The notes under the pieces: generated by a model | What the model saw: the letters and a program-made list of their open reading frames with translations, nothing else | The model's database searches: none | What the model was told of the DNA's origin: nothing | Made by a program: the position numbers and the translations under genes | In this document: positions 14,693 through 21,775 of the stretch, piece after piece | How the letters are laid out: each line of letters starts with the position of its first letter | How positions within the stretch are numbered: the stretch's first letter is position 1 | Source of the DNA: an uncultured Corynebacterium sp. | GTDB lineage: Bacteria > Actinomycetota > Actinomycetes > Mycobacteriales > Mycobacteriaceae | Length of the DNA: 23,519 nucleotides | Direction of reading: 5' to 3' | NCBI RefSeq assembly: GCF_946998835.1 | Contig: NZ_CAMQAZ010000035.1 | Coordinates: 1-23,519, forward strand

Positions 14693-15478
14693 TTACCACG
14701 CAACTAAGACCACGGCGACTCCAAAGATGGCATCGAGGATTCCGACCTGTTTGGGAGTCCACGGCTTAGCGCGGCGGGCGCCCGAGATTGGCATGGCAAA
14801 AGACCTGATGAGAAGCCCAATTGCGACGATGGGTACGCCGATGCTGATGAGGCCACGGTCACGGAGAAGGAGCCACCCGATGATGGCCGCAACGGTGATG
14901 ACAGCGTGGTACGTGACCGAGCCGATGAGCCAATTCCGGTTGCCGCGCTCGCGAATCAGGGTTTTCACATATGGCACGGTACCGACGAAGTAGCCGGCAT
15001 AAATGGCTGCAATTGCCCAGGCTTTTGGAGTTGGGCCGGCGATGATTGGCACCATGAGACTGGCGGCCAGGACGGTGGAGACCCCAGATAGGAGTGAGCG
15101 CGGCCTGCGCTGATAGGTCTCCCAAATAGCGATAGCGGCAAGAGGGGCAATGAGGGCGGCCCAGATGAGGAGGGAGACGTCGGCAAGCAGCGTGAGACAG
15201 CCGGCGACGGCGGTCAGGGCGGTGTATGTGACGGCGGGTGCGAGGTGGCGGCGTTGGCGACGTGAGCGGAGCCAGACGCTTACTGCGAAGAACGCGAAGT
15301 AGCCAAGCAGCCAGGTGGCGGTGACGGAAAGTCCTGTCCACGATGGGTTGAGAGCGAGGGCCGTCAGCGGGGGAATGGTGACCATGAACCAGGCGCCGTG
15401 CTGGTCAGGAACCCAGCCGGCGGAGCGCTTGCGGCGGGAGGGGCGGGAAGGTCTGGGCTGGCGGGGCTTTGAGCTCAT
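14693..15478 (-). CDS. YwiC-like family membrane protein
   Basis: Integral membrane protein of 261 aa. After a basic leader of about 25 residues comes W-V-P-D-Q-H-G-A-W, the hallmark P-x-Q-H-G-A-W of the YwiC-like family, then about eight hydrophobic helices. The function of the family is not established; YwiC in Bacillus lies near nitrate-respiration genes, but no such genes are here. The first possible start is ATG 15487; I prefer ATG 15478 because TACAAT ends 7 nt before it and no Shine-Dalgarno exists. It is divergent from the FMN riboswitch and ribM, and upstream of the MinD-like ATPase on the same strand. Confidence 0.75.
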   Translation of the reverse strand: MSSKPRQPRPSRPSRRKRSAGWVPDQHGAWFMVTIPPLTALALNPSWTGLSVTATWLLGYFAFFAVSVWLRSRRQRRHLAPAVTYTALTAVAGCLTLLADVSLLIWAALIAPLAAIAIWETYQRRPRSLLSGVSTVLAASLMVPIIAGPTPKAWAIAAIYAGYFVGTVPYVKTLIRERGNRNWLIGSVTYHAVITVAAIIGWLLLRDRGLISIGVPIVAIGLLIRSFAMPISGARRAKPWTPKQVGILDAIFGVAVVLVAW

Positions 15479-15485
15479 ACTACGC

Positions 15486-15491
15486 ATTGTA
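15486..15491 (-). promoter_or_regulatory. -10 box TACAAT for the YwiC-like gene (leaderless)
   Basis: On the minus strand TACAAT ends 7 nt before ATG 15478. The position of a -35 element (about 15509-15514 for a 17-nt spacer) falls on a run of eight C on this strand (15506-15513). Confidence 0.5.
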
Positions 15492-15590
15492 TATGCGCAA
15501 TAAGTGGGGGGGGTAGTTTGAGTTTGGACAGAAGCTTATTGAATAAAATGCACATGCGCGCAAGACGGCAGTGCTAACGTTGAATTCACA

Positions 15591-15753
15591 TTCTCAGGGC
15601 GAGGTGAAATTCCTCACCGGTGGTGAAGCTGCGGCAGAAGCAGACGAGTCCACGAGCGCTCTGCCTGCGGCCAAGGGGTCGTCAGGTAGGGGACAAGCAG
15701 ATTTCGGTTGGAATCCGAAACCGACGGTCATAGTCCGGATGAAAGAGAAGGAG
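15591..15753 (+). ncRNA. FMN riboswitch (RFN element)
   Basis: The leader carries the conserved RFN blocks in order: AGGGCGAGGTGAAATTCC (15596-15613) with CACCGGTGGTGA (15615-15626); a variable arm around 15645-15672; then AGCAGATTTCGG, AATCCGAAACCGACGGTCAT and AGTCCGGATGAAAGAGAAGG (about 15696-15750). TTCTC (15591-15595) pairs with GAGAA (15745-15749) to close the P1 helix. FMN binding lowers expression of the gene after it. The ribosome site AAGGAG (15748-15753) starts inside the P1 3' strand, and only 11 nt remain to the ribM GTG, leaving no room for a separate terminator hairpin. Control could thus act on translation, or through Rho/RNase as reported for C. glutamicum ribM. Confidence 0.94.
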
Positions 15754-15764
15754 TTGAATAATTC

Positions 15765-16496
15765 GTGGAATACGTGTCGGATTTTTTGGTCGGTTTCCTC
15801 ACTGCACAGCTCAGTGTGGCGGGAGCGCCAATCCTAATTCGTGAAATTGTCGGTAACCTCTTCGGTCTGGCGTGTGCCTTTTTGGGCATGAAACGCAAGG
15901 TATGGGCATGGCCGGTAGGCATTATCGGAAATGCGCTGCTGTTTACCGTATTCCTGGGTGGAGTTTTCCATACGCCGCAAAATCTTGATCTCTATGGCCA
16001 GGCTGGGCGTCAGGTCATGTTTATCATCGTCAGCCTCTACGGGTGGTTTAGCTGGGTCAAGACCCGCAAGCAGAGCAATGACGAGGCTGCAATTGAGCCG
16101 CGGTGGGCGACGACATCGGAACGCATTGGGATGGTCACGGTAGCCATCTTCGCCACAGTGATCTGCGCGAACGTATTTCAGGCGCTGGGCTCGTGGGGGC
16201 CGTGGGCCGATGCCTGGATCTTCGTTGGCTCCATGCTGGCCACCTGGGGGATGGCCCGCGGTTGGAACGAGTTCTGGCTGATTTGGATTGCGGTGGACGC
16301 CGTGGGCGTACCGTTGCTACTCAAGGGTGGCTACTACCCGTCGGCGGCGCTATACCTCTTCTACGGTTGCTTCGTTGTCTGGGGCTTTGTTTCCTGGATT
16401 CGCCTCGAGCACCAGCACGGCGATAACCATGGCGCTGAGCAGGATGAGAGCTCCGAGAACGACCAAGTGCCCGCTTTGGCAGCAGCCGAGCGGTAG
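15765..16496 (+). CDS. ribM: Riboflavin transporter RibM (PnuX, PnuC-like fold)
   Basis: Membrane carrier that takes up riboflavin by facilitated diffusion; the cell then makes FMN and FAD from it. The 243-aa protein has about seven or eight helices and PnuC-family features: N-L-F-G-L-A-C-A-F-L-G-M-K-R-K near the start, W-P-V-G-I-I-G-N, and the later W-x-E-F-W-L-I-W-I-A-V-D-A-V-G-V-P-L (near residues 166-184). PnuC proteins carry nicotinamide riboside, but the FMN riboswitch directly upstream identifies this as the riboflavin type known from Corynebacterium. The start GTG 15765 has AAGGAG 11 nt upstream. The hydrophilic C-terminal tail (about 215-243) is acidic and histidine-containing. The stop TAG is part of the probable promoter of the following gene. 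Confidence 0.92.
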   Translation: MEYVSDFLVGFLTAQLSVAGAPILIREIVGNLFGLACAFLGMKRKVWAWPVGIIGNALLFTVFLGGVFHTPQNLDLYGQAGRQVMFIIVSLYGWFSWVKTRKQSNDEAAIEPRWATTSERIGMVTVAIFATVICANVFQALGSWGPWADAWIFVGSMLATWGMARGWNEFWLIWIAVDAVGVPLLLKGGYYPSAALYLFYGCFVVWGFVSWIRLEHQHGDNHGAEQDESSENDQVPALAAAER

Positions 16497-16499
16497 GAT
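16494..16499 (+). promoter_or_regulatory. -10 box TAGGAT overlapping the ribM stop codon
   Basis: TAGGAT begins with the ribM TAG stop (16494-16496) and ends 7 nt before the GTG at 16507, so the next gene probably has its own leaderless promoter and escapes the FMN riboswitch at least in part. Confidence 0.55.
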
Positions 16500-16506
16500 A
16501 GTCCAG

Positions 16507-17166
16507 GTGAGCTTCCGACCAGATAACTCCCGTACCAACCGCGCCCATCAAGCCGAAGAGCGTGCCCGCAGTCTCGTGCAGGACGTCCTCGACCGCGAGG
16601 AGCGGGTACGCAACAATCTGGCCAGCGCTGATGTCGACCCGTGGACAATGCGTTTCGTCGTCGACGAGTCAATTTTGGAGGGTGCAATTGTCACCTGGCG
16701 CAACGAGGCCACCCGTGCCCGTCGCATCATGCGCCGCTACGACATCCAGCGGGGCTACCGCGAGAAATTGCGCGAAGTGGAAAAGCGCATCGACGCCATG
16801 TTGCACCTCGCGGAGTCATTGGAGGAATCGTGGGACGCTGCAGCGCACGCTTCGAAGAGGCTTTCCGACGCGGAGGCCCGCGATGTTGCCGCCTTCGAGC
16901 GCGAGCGGGAGCGGCAAAATGACGCGGCAGAGTCCAAGCGTCAGCGCGAGGAGAAGGTCCGCAAGTTGCGTCGGAAAGCGGAAAATGTCGCTACCGATGC
17001 GTGGGATGCGGGCCGTGACGCGCTAGAGAAGCTGCCGCCGCTGTCGTCTTCGTTGAAAGGCATTGCGTCCAAGTTCCGTTCCCGGGGCTCGAATGAGGAA
17101 CCGCGCGAGGTGCGGCGGGCAACCGCTCGCGACCTGCGCAAGGAGCCTCCACTGCCGGAGGACTAG
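16507..17166 (+). CDS. Coiled-coil protein of unknown function
   Basis: A 219-aa, very highly charged protein with no membrane segment or signal peptide. Most of it (about 15-175) is predicted from composition to be long helices rich in Arg, Glu, Ala and Lys with heptad-like spacing, as in R-E-K-L-R-E-V-E-K-R-I-D-A-M and E-R-E-R-E-R-Q-N-D-A-A; a basic, disordered-looking tail follows (185-219). I do not recognise a family. The frame is open upstream to 16288, but that part overlaps ribM in another frame; GTG 16507, 10 bp after the ribM stop, is the sensible start and has a -10 box 7 nt before it and no ribosome site. It ends overlapping the convergent FUSC gene. It could be a scaffold or nucleic-acid-binding protein, but this is a guess. 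Confidence 0.72.
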   Translation: MSFRPDNSRTNRAHQAEERARSLVQDVLDREERVRNNLASADVDPWTMRFVVDESILEGAIVTWRNEATRARRIMRRYDIQRGYREKLREVEKRIDAMLHLAESLEESWDAAAHASKRLSDAEARDVAAFERERERQNDAAESKRQREEKVRKLRRKAENVATDAWDAGRDALEKLPPLSSSLKGIASKFRSRGSNEEPREVRRATARDLRKEPPLPED

Positions 17167-18863
17167 GGCTGCTCGGATTTAGCTGCCTGAACCACTTCGG
17201 CGAGCTTGGAAATCTCCTCGTGCGAAGGCCTAACATCTGGGTGCGTACGGCAGTAGTCCAACAGCAAGTAACCGGCCGTGCGAATGCGACGGTGTCCGTC
17301 CCAGTGCGGGGCGGCGATATCAGGGTCGTTGGTGGCTAGAGAGGAGATGGCCTGGCGTTCGCTGAGCAGCTCGTATTGTAGGTCACGGCGAATCTCGAGC
17401 GCCTGATTCGGGGTGCCAGTCAGAAGCGCGCCCAAAAGGGTACCCATCTGCCGATAGCAGCGTGGAATGTGGCGCAGGTAATGCTTCTCTATGCTCTCGG
17501 TTGGCCAGAAGTGCAGAACAGCGAGAGCCAGCGCGCAGGCGATACCGACTTCCAAAACACGATCGGTCACAATCGGTGCGAGCTCGCCAGCAACATTTCC
17601 GCCCAGCAGCAGAGCCAGCGGTGTGGTGACAACCGTCGTCAGGGCATAGTTTTTCACTACGAGAATCTCTGCGCCGAACTGGCAGGCAGCAAGCGCGATA
17701 AGCAGCGTCCAGCTGTCGAGACCAAAGGAAAAGAGCAGCGCGTAGAGGAAAATGCCGATAATCGAGCCCACCATGCGGTGAAGTCCGCGAATCGAACCAG
17801 CGGTGCGGTCGGGGCCCCATTGCAGAATCATCAATGCGCTGACAACCGCCCAGTCAGGCCGGTCGAGGCCGACTAGCACGCTGATGAGGCCGGCTAAGCC
17901 GCCGGTAATGGCCACCTTTGCCGCAGTCATCGACGCATGGGAATAGCGATCGACAGAGCGGAAGATTCGGTAACCCACACTCGGTCGCGCGAGCGGAATA
18001 GTTGTCTGAGTCTCGTCGAAGAGGTTAGGTGTATCCACGATGTCGACAGCACTGCCATGCACGCCCAATCGTGCGCGGATAGCAATTAGGCGCTGATGAG
18101 CAGCAATGACTCGGTTGACCAGTTCCGTATGGGAGGGCTTGACGATTTTGCTGCCACGGATGATGCCTGCGTCGGCAAGCGATTCCCATGCGTCGGTGAG
18201 TGCAGTTTGCGCCTGGTGATGAACGGCAAACGATGTCGAGTCTGACTTTTCCATCGCCTCGATGGCTGATTCAAGGGATTGGACGGCCGCCATCTCGGGG
18301 CCGTGCGGATTCCACAACCGCGGTGCCATTCCGATGACTATCGCGGAAAGCACACCAACGGTAGCCCACAGGGCGGTTTCAACCGGGTTGAAGCCAAGGC
18401 GGGCGACCATTGTTGTGCCGCCGGAGACCATCACAATAAAAAATGAACCCGGCGGTGGCAGGCGCAGTGCGTTTTGAATAAAAGCGCCGACGGTAGCTAG
18501 CGCAGTGGTAAAAGCTGCGATGAGCAGCAGCCACAGATTACTGCCCCCGGAAGCAATCTCGCTGTGTACCACTGAGCCGACAAAACTGCCGGACATAACT
18601 CCGGCGATTAGGCACAATCCGGCGATGGCCATCACGCGCAGACGGCTGTGGTACGGGTGGCCTTCGCCGTAGATGACCACGCAGCCACCAGCAGCGATAA
18701 GGAGCATCTCCGAGCCATGTCCGGTGAGAAGTGCCACGGCACCCGGCAGGAATAGCGCGAGTGCTGCGCGGAGGGCACCTGGCCATCTCTGAGCCCGCGA
18801 GTGGAAGGCAGTAAAAAGCTGCCATGCACTTGGTTGTGGAGGAAGCTCAACCGGTTGGCTCAA
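17163..18863 (-). CDS. FUSC-family membrane transporter (aromatic acid / fusaric acid exporter-like)
   Basis: A 566-aa protein with the FUSC plan: a first block of about six helices (about 25-185), a cytoplasmic middle of some 120 residues (about 190-315), a second block of helices (about 320-455), and a soluble helical C-terminus. The second block contains the R-P-D-W-A-V-V-S-A-L-M-I-L and R-T-A-G-S-I-R-G-L-H-R-M-V-G-S-I-I-G segments typical of FUSC proteins. The family is thought to export aromatic acids or toxic compounds; the substrate here is unknown. The start is TTG 18863, with AAGGAG about 12 nt upstream, a long spacing, and TATAGA just before that as a possible -10. No better in-frame start is seen nearby. 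The gene ends in a 4-bp overlap with the convergent coiled-coil gene. Confidence 0.82.
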   Translation of the reverse strand: MSQPVELPPQPSAWQLFTAFHSRAQRWPGALRAALALFLPGAVALLTGHGSEMLLIAAGGCVVIYGEGHPYHSRLRVMAIAGLCLIAGVMSGSFVGSVVHSEIASGGSNLWLLLIAAFTTALATVGAFIQNALRLPPPGSFFIVMVSGGTTMVARLGFNPVETALWATVGVLSAIVIGMAPRLWNPHGPEMAAVQSLESAIEAMEKSDSTSFAVHHQAQTALTDAWESLADAGIIRGSKIVKPSHTELVNRVIAAHQRLIAIRARLGVHGSAVDIVDTPNLFDETQTTIPLARPSVGYRIFRSVDRYSHASMTAAKVAITGGLAGLISVLVGLDRPDWAVVSALMILQWGPDRTAGSIRGLHRMVGSIIGIFLYALLFSFGLDSWTLLIALAACQFGAEILVVKNYALTTVVTTPLALLLGGNVAGELAPIVTDRVLEVGIACALALAVLHFWPTESIEKHYLRHIPRCYRQMGTLLGALLTGTPNQALEIRRDLQYELLSERQAISSLATNDPDIAAPHWDGHRRIRTAGYLLLDYCRTHPDVRPSHEEISKLAEVVQAAKSEQP

Positions 18864-18929
18864 TGTTGGTGAAATCTCCTTATCTATATTGGGTTGTTAT
18901 TGGGTTGTCGCTGTAGGCGGCCGAAAACT

Positions 18930-20576
18930 CTAGTCCGCGACCAGCGTCTCGAGCGTGAACTCCGGGTGCTCCTTCTCAATGAAGGACAGTTTCCACTTGT
19001 CGCCGAAGAGCGCGATGAGGGCGCCGTCGGAACGTGTGAAAATCTCCACGCCGCGCTGCTTGGCTAGCTCCGGCGCGGTCTCTTCGTCCGTGCGGCGGGC
19101 GACGGAGTAGGGGATGGGCTCGGCAATAGTCTCGACGTTGTACTCGTTTTCCATGCGCGCCATCATGACCTCGAACTGCATCGGGCCAACAGCCGCCATC
19201 ACCGGGGCGGCATCGCCGCGGGCATCGTTGCGCAGAATCTGCACCACGCCCTCGGCATCGAGCTGATCGACAGCCTTGCGGAACTGCTTGTACTTGCCCA
19301 GGCTCTTGGCACGCAGGGTGCGGAAGTGCTCCGGTGCGAACTGCGGCATCGGCTTGAATTGAACCTTGCGGCCCTCGTAAATCGTGTCACCCGGCGCCAG
19401 CGAACCTGCATTGACCAGGCCGACAATGTCGCCCGGGTAGGCAGTCTCCACAGTCGACCGTGTCCGACCGAATACGGTCAGTGCGTACTTCGTGGAGAAA
19501 CTACGTCCCGACTGCGCATGCGTGACCTGCATACCGCGGTCAAACTCACCAGAGACAACGCGCATAAACGCCAGCTTGTCGCGGTGGTGCGCATCCATGC
19601 CCGCCTGCACCTTGAACACGACACCCGAGAAGTCATCTGTTGGTTCGCGCTTTTCGACGATAGCTCCCTGGCCGCCAGCCGCAGCAGCGGCAACGGCAGC
19701 CGGGTCGGACTCGCGGGCGCCAGGTGCCGGAGCCAGTTCGCAGAGAGTGTCCAGGATCTGGTGGACACCCCAGTTCAGCATGGCAGAGGCGAAAATCACC
19801 GGAGAGGTGTCGCCGGCCAGGTACATCTCCTGGTCGTGGTCAGCGCTATCGGCCGAGAGCAGCTCGGACTCCTCGGCGGCGGTCTCCCAGGCATCGCCCT
19901 GCTCAGCGGCGGCCTCATCTGGGGTGAGGTGCCGCTCAGCGGCAATAGTGGCACCACCGGCGGTGCGCTCGAAGCCGATGAACTGCTTGGCTTCGCCGTC
20001 CTCGCCACGCTCCAGCAGACCGCGGAAGTTGCCAGCTTCACCGACTGGCCAGTACAGCGGGGTCGGCTGCAGGCCAATCTCCGCGACAATCTCATCCATC
20101 AGTTCCAGGGGAGCCTTACCCGGGCGGTCCCACTTGTTGATGACGGTGACGATGGGAATTCCGTTGGACTTACAAACCCGGAACAGCTTCAACGTCTGAG
20201 GCTCGAGACCCTTGGCGCCGTCGACAAGCATGACAGCGGCGTCAACGGCGGTGAGCACACGGTAGGTGTCCTCGGAGAAGTCGGCGTGACCAGGCGTATC
20301 GACGAGATTGATCATGTAGGGTTCGCCGTCGTGGCCCTCTGGCTGATATTCGAATTGCAGCGCGGAGGAGGCAATCGAGATGCCGCGATCCTTCTCCATG
20401 TCCATCCAGTCGGACACGGTCGACTTACGACCGGCCTTGCCGTGGACGGCGCCGGCTTCATTGATGACGTGGGCATGCAGCGCCAGCGCCTCGGTGAGCG
20501 TGGACTTACCGGCATCCGGGTGTGCGATGACGGCGAATGTGCGGCGGCGTGCGGCTTCTTCGGCGAGAGTGGTCAC
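18930..20576 (-). CDS. prfC: Peptide chain release factor 3 (RF3)
   Basis: Translational GTPase that removes RF1/RF2 from the ribosome after termination. The 548-aa product has the G-domain motifs AHPDAGKST (18-26), DTPGHADFSEDTYR (93-106) and NKWDRPG (147-153), then the RF3-type domains II and III ending in F-G-D-K-W-K-L-S-F-I. It is slightly longer than E. coli RF3 because of acidic and alanine-rich inserts in the region about 215-310. The start GTG 20576 gives the usual short leader before R-R-R-T-F-A-V-I. GAGGAAAG lies about 16 nt upstream, rather far; TAGTCT lies 4 nt upstream, rather close for a leaderless promoter. The likely promoter (TTGACC/TAAGTT) is noted separately. With prfB, the window holds two of the termination factors. 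Confidence 0.95.
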   Translation of the reverse strand: MTTLAEEAARRRTFAVIAHPDAGKSTLTEALALHAHVINEAGAVHGKAGRKSTVSDWMDMEKDRGISIASSALQFEYQPEGHDGEPYMINLVDTPGHADFSEDTYRVLTAVDAAVMLVDGAKGLEPQTLKLFRVCKSNGIPIVTVINKWDRPGKAPLELMDEIVAEIGLQPTPLYWPVGEAGNFRGLLERGEDGEAKQFIGFERTAGGATIAAERHLTPDEAAAEQGDAWETAAEESELLSADSADHDQEMYLAGDTSPVIFASAMLNWGVHQILDTLCELAPAPGARESDPAAVAAAAAGGQGAIVEKREPTDDFSGVVFKVQAGMDAHHRDKLAFMRVVSGEFDRGMQVTHAQSGRSFSTKYALTVFGRTRSTVETAYPGDIVGLVNAGSLAPGDTIYEGRKVQFKPMPQFAPEHFRTLRAKSLGKYKQFRKAVDQLDAEGVVQILRNDARGDAAPVMAAVGPMQFEVMMARMENEYNVETIAEPIPYSVARRTDEETAPELAKQRGVEIFTRSDGALIALFGDKWKLSFIEKEHPEFTLETLVAD

Positions 20577-20637
20577 GGGGAGACTACGCTTTCCTCAAAA
20601 AGAAAATCGGAATAATGGAATCGGGTTCAACCTTTCT

Positions 20638-20668
20638 AACTTACCGCTCCAGTGGGGTAAGTGGTCAA
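20638..20668 (-). promoter_or_regulatory. Probable prfC promoter with an inverted repeat in its spacer
   Basis: On the minus strand TTGACC (20663-20668) and TAAGTT (20638-20643) could be -35 and -10 elements with a 19-nt spacer, about 60 nt before the prfC GTG. ACTTACC (20639-20645 on plus) and GGTAAGT (20656-20662) form a perfect 7-bp inverted repeat exactly over this spacer and -10. It may be an operator; without a T-tract it is a poor terminator for the HAD gene. Confidence 0.4.
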
Positions 20669-20698
20669 TTACGGTTGGAGATGGTGTTGGGGACAGCG

Positions 20699-21592
20699 CT
20701 AAAGATTGAACAGCTGGCGCAGCGTCGTGATGACACCTTCTTCCGCGTTCGACGGTGCGATGTCGGTAGCGCGACGCTTGATTTCAGGGTGCCCATTGGA
20801 CATGGCAAACGAGCGGCCTGCGTGGTCGATGAGTTCGAGGTCATTCAGGTAGTCAACGAAGCAGACCGTTTCGGCGGGCGAGACACCGATGGCCTCTTGC
20901 AGGGCGGCGAGTGCGGTGCCCTTATTGGTGTTGGCGTCGATGAGATCGACCCAGTGCTCGCCGGAGACGACCGCGCGCAGGTGCTTGCTCTGGGAGCGCA
21001 GGTAGTCGGCGGATTCGTCTTCGACGGAGTAGGGATCAAAAGCCGCGATCTTGACGATGCCATCCTCGGCAGCAGCGGCGATGACATCGTCGACCTTCTG
21101 CAGCTTCAAATAGTACTTGGCGGCCTCATCGAACTGCAGCTGCTGGACTTCCTCCGGGATATTGAAGTGCGGCGGGAAAAACTCCACGTATGCGCTGGCA
21201 GCACCGCAGATAATAACTGACAGGGGAGTGCGGCCCGCCGCCACACGGTTGTCGTTGAACTGGCGGATAGCGTGCACCAGCTGAGTGACGATGTCGTGGT
21301 CGATACTGGTAACCGAGACCACCTCGCCCGCATCCGCGACATAGTTGCCGTTTTCCGCAATGATTGGGATGCGGTGTGCAATGGGGGCGAACTGGTCGGC
21401 CAGAGTGGCGTACTGGCGGCCCGATGCGGGAGCGAAGTGGACACCGCGGTCGAGCAGTTCGGTGACTACCGGCCAAAAGGAATCCGGGATTTCCTTGTCT
21501 TCATTTAATAGAGTCCCGTCCATATCCGTGACTACAAGGCGGTATGGCGGCTGGGCGGGAGATTGCTGCTGGATATCCAGGGGTTCCGTCAT
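20699..21592 (-). CDS. HAD-superfamily Cof-type phosphatase
   Basis: A 297-aa cytoplasmic phosphatase of the Cof/YidA type (HAD class IIB). Motif I V-V-T-D-M-D-G-T-L-L gives nucleophile Asp23 and Asp25; motif II is Ser57 in APASGRQ; motif III is Lys224 in NTNKG; motif IV is V-D-Y-L-N-D (Asp247, Asn250, Asp251), where the usual Gly before the first Asp is Val and the spacing is kept. The cap domain (about 85-205) decides the substrate, often sugar phosphates or flavin mononucleotide, and cannot be read here. ATG 21592 has TAGAAT ending 7 nt before it and no ribosome site, so it is probably leaderless. It is divergent from gapB and upstream of prfC on the same strand, with prfC having its own promoter. 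Confidence 0.88.
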   Translation of the reverse strand: MTEPLDIQQQSPAQPPYRLVVTDMDGTLLNEDKEIPDSFWPVVTELLDRGVHFAPASGRQYATLADQFAPIAHRIPIIAENGNYVADAGEVVSVTSIDHDIVTQLVHAIRQFNDNRVAAGRTPLSVIICGAASAYVEFFPPHFNIPEEVQQLQFDEAAKYYLKLQKVDDVIAAAAEDGIVKIAAFDPYSVEDESADYLRSQSKHLRAVVSGEHWVDLIDANTNKGTALAALQEAIGVSPAETVCFVDYLNDLELIDHAGRSFAMSNGHPEIKRRATDIAPSNAEEGVITTLRQLFNL

Positions 21593-21599
21593 GGCTTTA

Positions 21600-21605
21600 A
21601 TTCTA
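21600..21605 (-). promoter_or_regulatory. -10 box TAGAAT for the HAD phosphatase gene (leaderless)
   Basis: On the minus strand TAGAAT ends 7 nt before ATG 21592. The same hexamer at the same distance precedes hisN. Confidence 0.6.
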
Positions 21606-21775
21606 ACGGGTAAGTAGGGTTCACTTTTCTTCCTCAGGTCGCCTCCCCGCGCCTCCCCCGATTGGGTGAAAGCTGGGCCACAATACGGGGTACCCAGTTG
21701 AGGGCGATAGCCGGTGAACGGCGTGTGCGGGGTATTTTGAGGGGGAACTCATATTCATTTAAGCCAGGAGGATTT

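Noticed and set aside
19326..20615. Long 429-codon frame opposite prfC
   Set aside because: Shadow of the strongly biased prfC codons on the other strand; no domain, no start signals.
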